The translations under genes and the position numbers were made by a program. The notes beneath the pieces are model-generated. The model was not told where the DNA came from. It searched no databases and saw nothing but the letters and a program-made list of their open reading frames with translations. From Chromatiales bacterium (lineage in GTDB: Bacteria > Pseudomonadota > Gammaproteobacteria > Chromatiales > Chromatiaceae): a stretch of DNA of 48,238 bases. The DNA lies in contig JAQYVP010000155.1 of the NCBI GenBank assembly GCA_030145485.1, forward strand, positions 1 through 48,238. Reading direction: 5' to 3'. Shown one piece after another: positions 9,892 through 21,717 of this stretch (within the stretch, counting starts at the first letter, position 1; each line of letters opens with the position of its first letter).

Positions 9892-10368
9892 TTATACATA
9901 CCGCACTTCAAGAATCTCGAATTCGCGCTGGCCTCCGGGTGTATTGATTTCAGCCACGTCACCCTCCTCCTTGCCGATCAGTCCCCTGGCTATGGGGGAA
10001 TTCACCGAGATCAGTCCCTGTTGGATATCGGCTTCATCTTCACCAACGATCTGATAGGTCTGCTCCTCATCGGATTCAAGATCGATGACATCTACGGTCG
10101 CACCGAAAATAACACGCCCCTGTGCATCGATGCTGGTCACATCGATAACCTGTGCATGCGAAAGCTTGGCATCGATATCCTTGATGCGTCCTTCGATAAA
10201 GCCCTGTTGTTCACGCGCCGCATGGTATTCGGCGTTCTCCTTGAGATCGCCGTGCGCACGCGCCTCGGCGATTGCCGCAATCACTGTGGGACGTTTTACG
10301 GTTTTCAGTTCGTTCAGTTCGTTGCGCAGCGTCTCTGCGCCACGCACTGTTAACGGGATTTTATTCAT
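9892..10368 (-). CDS. greA: Transcription elongation factor GreA
   Basis: Rescues backtracked RNA polymerase by stimulating cleavage of the nascent transcript through the secondary channel. The 158-residue product has the full family layout: an N-terminal antiparallel coiled coil (about 1-75) with the acidic tip in the [17 protein letters not shown] region, then a C-terminal FKBP-like domain containing [14 protein letters not shown]. It lies 21 nt after the carB stop, the familiar carA-carB-greA order of many gammaproteobacteria. Confidence 0.97.
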   Translation of the reverse strand: MNKIPLTVRGAETLRNELNELKTVKRPTVIAAIAEARAHGDLKENAEYHAAREQQGFIEGRIKDIDAKLSHAQVIDVTSIDAQGRVIFGATVDVIDLESDEEQTYQIVGEDEADIQQGLISVNSPIARGLIGKEEGDVAEINTPGGQREFEILEVRYV

Positions 10369-10389
10369 TGCTTGGTCCTGTGCAATCCG

Positions 10390-13611
<3,222 letters not shown>

Positions 13612-13645
13612 ATCTGCTTCTATTCATCATTATTGACTAGCGAAA

Positions 13646-13885
13646 CCTGGTCTCAGAGTGACGAGGCGTGAAAAAATTATTTTCTCTCGCCAAGGCCCTA
13701 AGACCGCAAAGATTTTTCTTGGCGAACTTGACCTACATGGATGTAGGTCAGGGGCGTGAGCAGGGATGCGGAAGCTTTGCGGCTTCGCCTGCATGGACGC
13801 CAGGTGAGGGGCGTGAGCAGGACGCGGAAGCTTTGCGAGAGTTATTATTGAAATTTGACGCATTTGTGAGGTTGTCAATTATTCA
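13646..13885 (-). repeat. Family B modular repeat, copy 1 (between carA and carB)
   Basis: A 240 bp element in the carA-carB gap. In the minus orientation it reads from the end block with ACAACCTCACAAATG through CTCTCGCAAAGCTTCCGCG to GCGAGAGAAAATAATT and CTCTGAGACC. It is longer than other copies because the GAGCAGG-GCGGAAGCTTTGCG module is duplicated. The GCAAAG/CTTTGCG and CTCTCGC/GCGAGAG parts are inverted, giving a large imperfect hairpin. Confidence 0.85.
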
Positions 13886-13890
13886 GGGAG

Positions 13891-15024
13891 TCACATTGAC
13901 TGTTTCATCAAGTCGATGAAGTGATCAAATACCGGCGCGACATCATGCGGTCCGGGACTGGCCTCGGGATGCCCCTGAAAACTGAATGCGGGCTTGCGGG
14001 TATGATGAATCCCCTGCAGGGAGCCATCGAAAAGAGACCTGTGAGTCGCCTCGAGATGCGGCGGCAGACTAGCCTCATCCACCGCAAAACCATGGTTCTG
14101 GCTGGAAATCATCACTTCACCCGTCTCGATGACCTGCACAGGGTGGTTGGCGCCATGATGGCCAAACTTCATCTTCACACTGCTCGCGCCGCAGGCAAGC
14201 CCCAGCAGCTGATGTCCAAGGCAGATGCCGAAGATGGGGATATTGGTCTCCAGCAGCTGCTGAATCGCCTCGATGGCGTAGAGACACGGCTCGGGATCAC
14301 CCGGACCATTGGAGAGAAAGATACCGTCCGGTGACATTGCCAGCACATCCTGCGCAGGAGTCTGAGCAGGGACCACGGTCACCCTGCAGCCACGATCTAC
14401 CAGCATGCGTAAAATATTGCGTTTGACGCCAAAATCATAGGCCACGACATGAAAGTCATGCTGTGCATCATCAACAAGCTGGTAGCCCTCTTCGAGCGAC
14501 CAGACTCCCTCATCCCAGCAATAATCGGCTGTCGTGGTGACCTCCTTTGCCAGATCCATGCCCTTCAGGCCAGCAAATGCCTGTGCAACTGTCAGCGCCT
14601 TTGACTCCTCGATATTTGAACCGCTTATCAGGCAGCCGTTCTGCGCACCCTTCTCGCGTAAAATCCTTGTCAGGCGGCGGGTATCGATATTGGCGATAGC
14701 CACGATCTTGTGACGCTTCAAATAATCCTGAAGAGACTCCTGGCTGCGCCAGTTGCTGGCGATCATCGGCAGGTCACGGATGATCAGGCCAGCTGCATGC
14801 ACAGTTGAAGACTCTTCATCTTCGCTATTGATGCCGGTATTGCCGATATGCGGATAGGTCAGGGTGACGAGTTGTCGCCGATAGGAGGGGTCGGTCAGAA
14901 TCTCCTGATAGCCTGTCATCGAAGTATTGAATACCACTTCGCCAACAGATTCTCCGTCTGCACCGATTGATTCGCCACGAAACATACAGCCATCTTCCAA
15001 AACCAGAAGTGCGGAGTTATTCAC
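13891..15024 (-). CDS. carA: Carbamoyl-phosphate synthase small subunit
   Basis: The glutamine amidotransferase subunit that hydrolyses glutamine and tunnels ammonia to CarB. From the GTG start it is 377 residues, normal for the family. The N-terminal CarA-specific domain (about 1-150) is followed by a class I amidotransferase domain. Its nucleophile Cys268 is in GICLGHQ and the His/Glu pair in [16 protein letters not shown] at 15024 is chosen because AGAGG lies 7 nt upstream; the in-frame ATG at 15066 would add 14 residues outside the family start. The upstream 40 nt contain no obvious PyrH/ArgR box that I can assign with confidence. Confidence 0.96.
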   Translation of the reverse strand: MNNSALLVLEDGCMFRGESIGADGESVGEVVFNTSMTGYQEILTDPSYRRQLVTLTYPHIGNTGINSEDEESSTVHAAGLIIRDLPMIASNWRSQESLQDYLKRHKIVAIANIDTRRLTRILREKGAQNGCLISGSNIEESKALTVAQAFAGLKGMDLAKEVTTTADYCWDEGVWSLEEGYQLVDDAQHDFHVVAYDFGVKRNILRMLVDRGCRVTVVPAQTPAQDVLAMSPDGIFLSNGPGDPEPCLYAIEAIQQLLETNIPIFGICLGHQLLGLACGASSVKMKFGHHGANHPVQVIETGEVMISSQNHGFAVDEASLPPHLEATHRSLFDGSLQGIHHTRKPAFSFQGHPEASPGPHDVAPVFDHFIDLMKQSM

Positions 15025-15178
15025 CGGCCATCCTCTTAAAACAGGCACACGAAAAATGGGGCCCAATGAAGCCGCCCCGAAAACCCAAATGGGTAACTGA
15101 TGGAATTTTACGTTAGTTACCCCTCATTCGGCAAGAGATATTACCCTGAAAAACCTCAACAACAACTACAACAAGGAT

Positions 15179-15258
15179 AACCACGAAAAACACAAAATTC
15201 ACGAAAGGGGTAACCACTTACAGTCTGATCATTCGTGTCTTTCGTGCTTTTCGTGGTT
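15179..15258. repeat. Family A hairpin element (CACGAAA type)
   Basis: AACCACGAAAAACAC and TTCACGAAAG on the left are answered by ATTCGTGTCTTTCGTG and TTTTCGTGGTT on the right, between trxC and carA. It could act as a terminator-like or processing hairpin for the minus-strand trxC-carA direction. Confidence 0.8.
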
Positions 15259-15297
15259 GAAAAAATCTTGTAGCTTCTGAATAAAAATACAGAAAAA

Positions 15298-15732
15298 TTA
15301 CAAAATGCTCCTCACCCACTGCAGTAGCTGCGACGCCTGCATCGCTCCCGCCTGGCGCGCCACCTCCTTGCCTCCCTTGAAGATGGCAATGGTAGGAATA
15401 CTGCGGATATCGAACTGTGCCGCGAGATTCTGGTTTTTCTCGGTATCGACTTTCAGCAGCCGCACCTGCGGCTCCAACTCTGTTGCCGCCTGAGCAAACA
15501 TCGGCGCCATCATTTTGCAGGGTCCGCACCACTCGGCCCAGAAATCCACCAGCAGCGGCACATCCGAGCGGATGATTTGGCGCTGGAAAGCAGCCTCATC
15601 GACTTCCAGCGGCCTTCCCTGGAACAACGGCTGGCTGCACTTTCCGCATTTTGGATGATCACTCAGGCGCGCTGCGGGAATGCGATTGACACCCTGGCAG
15701 TGCGGGCAAACAATGTGGATTTGATCGGACAT
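15298..15732 (-). CDS. trxC: Thioredoxin 2 (zinc-binding thioredoxin TrxC)
   Basis: A cytoplasmic disulfide reductase with an extra N-terminal zinc finger. From ATG 15732 it is 144 residues. The zinc ligands are Cys9, Cys12, Cys29 and Cys32 (CPHC and CGKC). The thioredoxin fold follows, with the canonical active site WCGPC (Cys69/Cys72) and the cis-proline region RSIPTIAIF. Three upstream in-frame codons from 15741 give an alternative start. TrxC genes are often part of the peroxide response; no OxyR site is evident here. Confidence 0.95.
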   Translation of the reverse strand: MSDQIHIVCPHCQGVNRIPAARLSDHPKCGKCSQPLFQGRPLEVDEAAFQRQIIRSDVPLLVDFWAEWCGPCKMMAPMFAQAATELEPQVRLLKVDTEKNQNLAAQFDIRSIPTIAIFKGGKEVARQAGAMQASQLLQWVRSIL

Positions 15733-15814
15733 AGGATGCACTCAATGATTTCCAATGAAACAGATATGGGGTTTCTGCAACTCTATTTCAATCCAGGAGA
15801 TACCTAAAAAAGAT

Positions 15815-16024
15815 AACCACGAAAGTCACGAAAAGCACGAAAAGCACGAAAAAAAGAGCTATGATCGAATGGTGCTGCGGAAAGCCAAAATCAACGCCAT
15901 CCCAGCCAATGAGCATGCTCCCTGGATACCGGCATTCGCCGGTATGACGAATCAGTTAATCGAATAGAGGTTTTCAGCTTGGTGAGCGCCATTCGATTAT
16001 TATTTTTTCGTGCTTTTCGTGGTA
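15815..16024. repeat. Family A hairpin with an interrupted centre
   Basis: The left arm AACCACGAAAGTCACGAAAA and right arm TTTTTCGTGCTTTTCGTGGT pair as in the other copies. The pairing continues inward (ATGATCGAATGGTGC with GCGCCATTCGATTATT). About 110 bp then separate the inner ends, including the small palindrome ATACCGGCATTCGCCGGTAT. The layout suggests insertion of one repeat into another. Confidence 0.7.
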
Positions 16025-16052
16025 AAAATTGTTTTTCTGTAGATTTTCAGGC

Positions 16053-16088
16053 CAAAAAAAACCTCTCCAGAAGGAGAGGTTTTTTTTA
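16053..16088. terminator. Bidirectional rho-independent terminator after hppA
   Basis: Perfect 8 bp stem ACCTCTCC / GGAGAGGT (16061-16068 with 16073-16080), AGAA loop, flanked by A8 on one side and T8 on the other. It lies 17 nt beyond the hppA stop on the minus strand. Confidence 0.93.
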
Positions 16089-16104
16089 TTCCATCACTGC
16101 CTAA

Positions 16105-18129
16105 TCAGGCAAGCAGAGGAATGATCATCAGTGCAACGATATTGATGATCTTGATCAGCGGATTGATCGCAGGGCCAGCGGTATCCTTGTAGGGGTCACC
16201 TACAGTATCACCGGTTACCGCCGCCTTGTGGGCATCGGAACCTTTACCACCGTGGTTACCATCTTCGATATACTTCTTGGCGTTATCCCATGCACCACCA
16301 CCGGTGGTCATGGAGATGGCGACAAACAGGCCAGTGACGATAGAACCCAGCAACAGGCCGCCCAGAGCTTCTGGCCCCAGCAGTAGACCAACTGCGACAG
16401 GCACAAGGATTGGCAGCAGTGAAGGTATGATCATCTCTTTGATGGCCGCCCTGGTCAGCATATCAACCGCCCTCGAGTAGTCAGGCTTCTCGGTGTAATC
16501 CATGATGCCCGGGTTCTCTTTGAACTGGCGACGCACCTCGTTGACGATACCGCCGGCAGCACGACCGACCGCTTCCATCGCCATAGCGCCAAACAGATAG
16601 GGAACCAGACCGCCAATGAACAATCCGATGATGACCATGTGGTTGGAGAGATCAAAAGTGGCTGAAATACCCGCTGCCTCGAGACCATGGGTATAATCGG
16701 CAAACAGCACCAGCGCCGCCAGACCGGCTGAACCGATTGCATAACCCTTGGTGACAGCCTTGGTGGTATTGCCGACAGCATCCAGCGGATCGGTGATTGC
16801 ACGCACACTCTCATCCATGTTGGCCATTTCCGCAATGCCGCCGGCATTGTCGGTGATCGGGCCATAGGCGTCGAGTGCAACGATGATACCGGTCATGGAG
16901 AGCATCGCAGTGGCTGCGATGGCAATGCCATAGAGCCCCGCCAATTCGTAGGCACCCCAGATCGAGAGACACACCATCAGCACCGGCAGCGCCGTTGATT
17001 TCATAGCGACGCCCAGGCCGGCGATGACATTGGTGCCGTCACCGGTGGTGGATGCTTCCGCGATATGCCGCACCGGAGAGTACTCTGTGCTGGTGTAATA
17101 TTCGGTGATGACAACCATGGCGCCGGTCAATGCCAGGCCGATCAATGCAGAACCGAACAGCGCCATACTGGAGTATTGCGCATTATCGCCCATGAGCCAC
17201 TCTGTTACGCCATAGAAACCACCGGCGGACAAGACGCCTGCGACAATCAGGCCGCGATAGAGTGCGCCCATGATGTTGGTGCTGCCCTCAGGCAGTTTCA
17301 CCATGTAGAGACCAACGATCGAGGCGATAATAGAGACAGCGCCCAGCATCAATGGATAGATGATCGCTGCAGTACCTGCATCTTTCATCAAGAGGAATCC
17401 CAGCAGCATGGTCGCGACTACGGTTACCGCATAAGTTTCGAACAGGTCGGCGGCCATCCCGGCGCAGTCACCGACATTATCGCCGACGTTATCTGCAATG
17501 ACCGCCGGGTTGCGTGGATCATCCTCGGGAATGCCTGCTTCGACCTTGCCGACGATATCGGCGCCAACATCAGCCCCCTTGGTAAAGATACCACCGCCGA
17601 GCCGGGCGAATATAGAGATCAGTGAACCGCCGAATGCGAGACCGACCAGGGAGTGCAGTGCTTTATTATCATCGACGCCCAGCATCGACATGACGGCATA
17701 GTAGCCAGCAACTCCTAGCAGTCCCAGACCTACAACCAGCATGCCTGTAATCGCTCCGCCGCGAAAGGCGATATCCATCGCCGGCGACATGCCCAGTTTT
17801 GCAGCTTCGGCCGTACGACTGTTGGCGCGCACCGAGATATTCATGCCGATAAAACCTGCGGCTCCGGAGAGAATGGCTCCAATCGCAAAACCGACGGCCA
17901 TATAAGTGCCGAGAAAATAAGCGATAACGATCAGCAATACGACGCCAACAATGCTGATGGCTGTGTACTGACGCTTCAGATAGGCTGATGCGCCCTCCTG
18001 TACCGCCAGTGAAATGGCCTGCATCTCGCCGGAACCCTGCGGCTTGGCTAACAACCAGCGGATCGATATTCCGCCATAGGCAAGAGCCACTACCGCAGCG
18101 GCGAGGATAATCAATAATTCTGTAGTCAT
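16105..18129 (-). CDS. hppA: K+-independent membrane H+-translocating pyrophosphatase
   Basis: An integral membrane enzyme that couples hydrolysis of pyrophosphate to proton pumping, conserving energy from biosynthetic PPi. The 674-residue protein has about 16 hydrophobic segments. Its catalytic loops include [18 protein letters not shown] (about 178-195), DNVGDNVGD (213-221) and the C-terminal [10 protein letters not shown] and [16 protein letters not shown]. The subfamily determinant GNTTKA (453-458) has Lys457, which marks the K+-independent class (K+-dependent enzymes have Ala there). That specificity rests on established family knowledge. It is monocistronic with its own terminator. Confidence 0.97.
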   Translation of the reverse strand: MTTELLIILAAAVVALAYGGISIRWLLAKPQGSGEMQAISLAVQEGASAYLKRQYTAISIVGVVLLIVIAYFLGTYMAVGFAIGAILSGAAGFIGMNISVRANSRTAEAAKLGMSPAMDIAFRGGAITGMLVVGLGLLGVAGYYAVMSMLGVDDNKALHSLVGLAFGGSLISIFARLGGGIFTKGADVGADIVGKVEAGIPEDDPRNPAVIADNVGDNVGDCAGMAADLFETYAVTVVATMLLGFLLMKDAGTAAIIYPLMLGAVSIIASIVGLYMVKLPEGSTNIMGALYRGLIVAGVLSAGGFYGVTEWLMGDNAQYSSMALFGSALIGLALTGAMVVITEYYTSTEYSPVRHIAEASTTGDGTNVIAGLGVAMKSTALPVLMVCLSIWGAYELAGLYGIAIAATAMLSMTGIIVALDAYGPITDNAGGIAEMANMDESVRAITDPLDAVGNTTKAVTKGYAIGSAGLAALVLFADYTHGLEAAGISATFDLSNHMVIIGLFIGGLVPYLFGAMAMEAVGRAAGGIVNEVRRQFKENPGIMDYTEKPDYSRAVDMLTRAAIKEMIIPSLLPILVPVAVGLLLGPEALGGLLLGSIVTGLFVAISMTTGGGAWDNAKKYIEDGNHGGKGSDAHKAAVTGDTVGDPYKDTAGPAINPLIKIINIVALMIIPLLA

Positions 18130-18318
18130 TGTGAAACTCCTATTTTAGAGGTAACGGGATGCTACTCTTCTTATCCGCTGCAGTGAAATAAGTATGCATA
18201 ACTCCAAACATAAGAAAATCCTATTCATCGATTTGATTTACCTCAATGCCATCTTTGGCGTATTATGTATCTTTACTGACAAATATCAATCAAAACAGAA
18301 GAGATCTGGAGGAGACAC

Positions 18319-18906
18319 ATGTCATTTATTCGCAACCTGCTCGCCCTTATCGGCGTTATTGCCATCGCCAGCGGCATCTTTTTCTATGGGAAAATTGCAC
18401 CCGAAATTGCTGCATTCAAGCAACTTGACCCCGGTGCCAAGGATGTCTATCTCACCATGTGGGAGAAACTCAAGGAGACAGGCAATTCTGCCGAGGCCAG
18501 TATCTGGAGATTTCCACTCGAGGAGGGTGTCAGCTGGGAGGATGCCGAAGAGGCGATGGCGTCAGTCGCCAACGAGCACAACATCAAGAATGTCGGAGAG
18601 CTGCCGCTCTCGGAGCAGGTCAAGATCATGACCGGTGAAGAGCAGCGTTTTCTGAAGATCTATCAATACTGCGATCCGCTCATCGCCAAACAGATGGTGG
18701 ATTACAGCGATGCCTTTGCCGCTTTTCTTCCCTGCCGCATCTCCATGGTCGAGGACAAAGAGGGAAAATTCTGGCTCTATGCGCTGAATATGGACATGAT
18801 GATCGAAGGTGGCAGGACTCTTCCTGATCCACTGCTCTCAAAGGCCAGCAATGTGAGGGAAGTCATCCTCGATATCATGAAAAAGGGCGCTGCCGGAGAT
18901 TTTTAA
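18319..18906 (+). CDS. DUF302 domain protein with N-terminal membrane anchor
   Basis: A 195-residue protein with one hydrophobic segment at about residues 5-23, so probably anchored in the inner membrane with the rest in the periplasm. The remainder resembles DUF302: GVSWEDAEEAMASVANEHNI, ELPLSEQV, then YCDPLIAKQMVDYSDAFAAFLPCRI and the C-terminal WLYALNMDMMIEGG block. Function of DUF302 is not firmly known. An excellent Shine-Dalgarno GGAGGAG lies 6 nt before the ATG. It is transcribed in the same direction as the CnoX-like gene, with a family A hairpin between them. Confidence 0.85.
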   Translation: MSFIRNLLALIGVIAIASGIFFYGKIAPEIAAFKQLDPGAKDVYLTMWEKLKETGNSAEASIWRFPLEEGVSWEDAEEAMASVANEHNIKNVGELPLSEQVKIMTGEEQRFLKIYQYCDPLIAKQMVDYSDAFAAFLPCRISMVEDKEGKFWLYALNMDMMIEGGRTLPDPLLSKASNVREVILDIMKKGAAGDF

Positions 18907-18928
18907 GGCATCCTAAAGCAAAGAATTT

Positions 18929-18997
18929 CACCACTGAACACACGCGGACCACACGGAATTAATTTCTTTTTCCGTGTTTTCCGTGTGGTCCGTGGTC
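18929..18997. repeat. Family A hairpin element (CACACGG type)
   Basis: CACCACTGAACACACGCGG plus ACCACACGGAA pair with TTCCGTGTTTTCCGTGTGG and TCCGTGGT across an AT-rich loop. Located between two co-directional genes, 23 nt after the DUF302 stop. Confidence 0.8.
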
Positions 18998-19027
18998 AAT
19001 TTTTCTATTTCGTCAGTGTTTTAATCT

Positions 19028-19888
19028 ATGTCTGAATCCCCCTACGTTATTGATGTCACAGCCGAGAACTTTCAGGCGGTTATCCTCGAAGGCTCCATGG
19101 TGCAGCCTGTTCTGGTCGATTTCTGGGCCGACTGGTGTCAACCCTGCAAGACACTGATGCCAATACTGGCAAAGCTTGCGCATGAGTACCAGGGCGCCTT
19201 TGTGCTGGCAAAAATCAATACCGAAGAGCAGCAGGAGTTAGCCGGACAGTTCCAGATTCGCAGCATCCCTGCCTGCAAACTGTTTGTGAACGGTCAAATG
19301 GTCGATGAGTTTACCGGCGCCCTGCCTGAAGAGCAGCTTCGCACCTTTCTTGACAAACACGTCTCACATGAAGCCGATAATTTTGCCGGGGAGGTACAGC
19401 AGTTGCTTCAGCAGGGCGACGCAGATGCCGCTGCGGATTTGATTGCGCAGGCCCTTAAAGAGAATCCTGCCGATTCACGCGCCATCATTGCCTTTGCCAA
19501 ACTCAAGGCGAGCATCGGCGAAAGTGATGCAGCACAGCAGGCACTCGACTCCCTGCCCGAGGATGAGCAGAAAAAGCCTGAAGTTGCAGCCATGCGGGCG
19601 CAGATTGTGTTCGACGAAGTCACCATTAATGCACCTCCCCTCGAAGAGCTCGAAAAAGCTGTCACTGCTGACTCAGACGACAGTGAAGCACGCTACCAAC
19701 TGGCTGCGCAGCTGGTAATGCATAATCAGCTGGAAGCGGCCCTGGATCAACTGATGATACTGCTGCAGAAAGATCGCAGCTATGGAGATGATGCAGCACG
19801 CAAGGCGATGATCCAGGTATTCGACATTCTGGGTGAGCATCCCATTACTGCGAAATACCGTGGCCGCATGTTCGGTTACCTACACTAA
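19028..19888 (+). CDS. cnoX: CnoX/YbbN-like thioredoxin-TPR co-chaperone
   Basis: A 286-residue protein with an N-terminal thioredoxin domain (about 1-112) and C-terminal TPR-like helices (about 118-280), the layout of CnoX (YbbN), a chaperedoxin that guards clients for GroEL and DnaK under oxidative stress. The active site is WADWCQPC with both cysteines (Cys37 and Cys40), whereas E. coli CnoX has lost the first one and lacks reductase activity. This copy may therefore be redox active. The cis-Pro region RSIPACKLF contains an additional Cys. No clear Shine-Dalgarno is visible before ATG 19028. Confidence 0.88.
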   Translation: MSESPYVIDVTAENFQAVILEGSMVQPVLVDFWADWCQPCKTLMPILAKLAHEYQGAFVLAKINTEEQQELAGQFQIRSIPACKLFVNGQMVDEFTGALPEEQLRTFLDKHVSHEADNFAGEVQQLLQQGDADAAADLIAQALKENPADSRAIIAFAKLKASIGESDAAQQALDSLPEDEQKKPEVAAMRAQIVFDEVTINAPPLEELEKAVTADSDDSEARYQLAAQLVMHNQLEAALDQLMILLQKDRSYGDDAARKAMIQVFDILGEHPITAKYRGRMFGYLH

Positions 19889-19892
19889 AATT

Positions 19893-20052
19893 CTTGAGTG
19901 ATCGACATCTTTACAAATGAGGAAAATGTCAATAACCGATAATGACTCTCGCAAAGTCGCAAAGCACGCCAAGAAAACCCTTTGCGGTCTTAGCATTTTT
20001 GCGAGAGAAAATCATCTATTTATGCCCCGTCAGTCTGAGGCATGTTCTCGAT
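19893..20052 (+). repeat. Family B modular repeat, copy 2 (left of glycosyltransferase)
   Basis: Runs from TTGAGTGATCGACATCTTT through ACTCTCGCAAAG, a short core lacking the CTTCCGCG module, GCGAGAGAAAATCAT and GTCAGTCTGAGGCATG to TTCTCG. It ends 2 nt before the start codon of the glycosyltransferase gene. Copy 3 lies in the opposite orientation at the other end of that gene. Confidence 0.85.
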
Positions 20053-20054
20053 AG

Positions 20055-20939
20055 ATGGACCTTTCCGTCTCAGTCATTATCCCGACATTTAACAGGGCGG
20101 ATGTGCTTGGGCGCGCAATTGAATCTGTACTGCAGCAGAGCCTGCCGGCGAAAGAGATCATTATCGTCGATGATGGCTCCGACGATCATACGCAACAAGT
20201 GGTGGCGGCATTGCATCGCAGTGCTGTTGTTCCCATCAGCATCCTCTATCAGAAAAACTCCGGTGTCAGCGCTGCCCGCAACAGCGGCATCCGTCACGCC
20301 AATGGAGAGTGGATCGCATTTCTCGACTCGGATGATGCCTGGCTCCATGACAAGCTGAAAAATCAGGCGGGTCTGATTGCACAACATCCGGGTTTTCGTC
20401 TGTGCCACACGCAGGAGAACTGGATTCGCAACGGCGTACAGATCAAGCAGATGAAAAAACACGCCAAAAGCGGCGGCCATATTTTCCAGCAGTGCCTGCC
20501 GCTGTGTGTCATCTCTCCCTCTTCGGTGGTGATTCATCGCTCACTTTTCGACGCTGTCGGACTCTTTGACGAGACTCTGCCTGCCTGTGAAGATTACGAT
20601 CTGTGGCTGCGCATCTGCGCGCATGAAGCAGTGCTGTATGTCGACACCCCGCAGATTCTCAAATATGGCGGCCATGACGACCAGTTGTCGCGCAAATACT
20701 GGGGAATGGATCGTTTCCGCATCAAGGCGCTGCAGAAAATTCTGCAGGATCCAGGGCTAGACAAGAGCCAGCAGCAGCTTGTTGTCAAAACCCTGCGATA
20801 CAAAGCCGGCATACTCCGCCAGGGGGCCGAGAAGCGCAACAATCAACTCAGAGCGGATAAATACAGAAAAATCGAAGCCACCTGTAGCAACCTGCTGGAG
20901 AAAACTGGCGAGACCAAGGTTCAGACTGACGAAGCATGA
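20055..20939 (+). CDS. GT2-family glycosyltransferase between inverted family B repeats
   Basis: A 294-residue GT-A-fold transferase of family 2, which would move a sugar from a nucleotide-sugar donor onto a glycan or lipid acceptor. The N-terminal block VSVIIPTFNRADVLGRAIES, the donor motif VDDGSDD (38-44) and metal-binding DSDD (91-94) are clear; the catalytic-base region is near ACEDYDLWLR (about 181-190). The C-terminus is Lys/Gln rich and has no membrane segment. Start and stop abut repeats: ATG is 2 nt after copy 2, and the last nine codons (ETKVQTDEA) lie within copy 3. No Shine-Dalgarno is well placed. Acceptor unknown; no glycan cluster surrounds it. Confidence 0.9.
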   Translation: MDLSVSVIIPTFNRADVLGRAIESVLQQSLPAKEIIIVDDGSDDHTQQVVAALHRSAVVPISILYQKNSGVSAARNSGIRHANGEWIAFLDSDDAWLHDKLKNQAGLIAQHPGFRLCHTQENWIRNGVQIKQMKKHAKSGGHIFQQCLPLCVISPSSVVIHRSLFDAVGLFDETLPACEDYDLWLRICAHEAVLYVDTPQILKYGGHDDQLSRKYWGMDRFRIKALQKILQDPGLDKSQQQLVVKTLRYKAGILRQGAEKRNNQLRADKYRKIEATCSNLLEKTGETKVQTDEA

Positions 20940-21113
20940 AAGAGATCATTTTCTCTCGCAAAGACGCCAAGACCGCAAAGATTTTTCTTGGCGAGCTTGG
21001 CCTACATGGATGTAGGTCAGGGGCGTGAGCAGGGATGCGGAAGCTTTGCGAGAGTCATGATTATAATTTGATTCATGCAAAAAGATGTTGATCACTCAAA
21101 GATTGCTAGTGTT
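20908..21113 (-). repeat. Family B modular repeat, copy 3 (right of glycosyltransferase)
   Basis: Inverted relative to copy 2. It starts GCGAGACCAAGGTTCAGACTG inside the 3' end of the glycosyltransferase gene, contains TTTTCTCTCGCAAAGACGCC and GCGGAAGCTTTGCGAGAGTCA, and ends at AAGATGTTGATCACTCAAAG, the complement of the copy 2 terminus. Confidence 0.85.
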
Positions 21114-21127
21114 TCTCCGGAGCAGCC

Positions 21128-21712
21128 ATGATCTGTTTTGTCATCGCCTATAAAGCCGAAGCTGCTTCATTGATCAGTCACTACCGGCTCGAGCTACAGC
21201 AACAGCAGGAATTCCCGCTCTATAGCGCTGAAGATATCGCACTGGTGATTTGCGGCAGCGGTAAGAGCAATGCAGCAGCGGCCACGGCATACCTGTATGG
21301 AAAAACAGGCTTTCATCGCGATGCCATATGGATCAATTTCGGCATTGCCGGTCATGCCGTCGATGCTCCAGGCAGCGTCTATGTGGCGAGCAAAGTTATT
21401 GATGTTGCAACAGAGCGTGTTTTACATCTCGCGCTTCCCGACAAGCCTCCATGGAAAACAGCGGCTTTATATACCTATGATCAACCTCACAGGGGTGGTC
21501 AGCGCGACAAGGGGGTATTTGACATGGAGGCCAGCGGCTTTGCTTTTACCGCCAGACGTTTTTCGCAATCGCAGTTCGTGCATTGCATCAAGCTCATCAC
21601 GGATAATTGCAATACCTCCATTGAGATCCCTGCTTCAGCGACGTTTGAGCAGTGGATGATGCCGCAGATGCATCCTCTTGATAGCTTTCTACACGCACTT
21701 CTTCAGGTATAG
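21128..21712 (+). CDS. Nucleoside phosphorylase-like protein (MTA/SAH nucleosidase superfamily)
   Basis: A 194-residue protein with the PNP/UDP-phosphorylase fold. VICGSGKSNAAAATAYL gives the phosphate-loop-like glycine motif, WINFGIAGHA matches the conserved NxGxAG strand, and GVFDMEASGFAFTA holds the ribose-binding Met-Glu. It is shorter than E. coli MtnN (about 232) and the ribose/base regions differ, so the substrate is uncertain: MTA/SAH nucleosidase, or a hopanoid-type adenosylhopane phosphorylase relative are both possible. GGAG sits 6 nt before the ATG. The SDR gene begins 5 nt after the stop, suggesting one operon. Confidence 0.8.
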   Translation: MICFVIAYKAEAASLISHYRLELQQQQEFPLYSAEDIALVICGSGKSNAAAATAYLYGKTGFHRDAIWINFGIAGHAVDAPGSVYVASKVIDVATERVLHLALPDKPPWKTAALYTYDQPHRGGQRDKGVFDMEASGFAFTARRFSQSQFVHCIKLITDNCNTSIEIPASATFEQWMMPQMHPLDSFLHALLQV

Positions 21713-21717
21713 AACAG

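Larger units (their letters stand above)
15733..16104. other. Intergenic region between trxC and hppA
   Basis: This 370 bp stretch holds a split family A palindrome (15815-16024) enclosing a short GGATACCGGCATTCGCCGG palindrome (15917-15945), and the hppA terminator (16053-16088). No gene is seen. Confidence 0.6.

Noticed and set aside
15815-16024. CRISPR-like direct repeats (CACGAAAAGCACGAAAAG)
   Set aside because: The units are only 8-9 nt with no spacers, they mirror into hairpins, and no cas gene is present.
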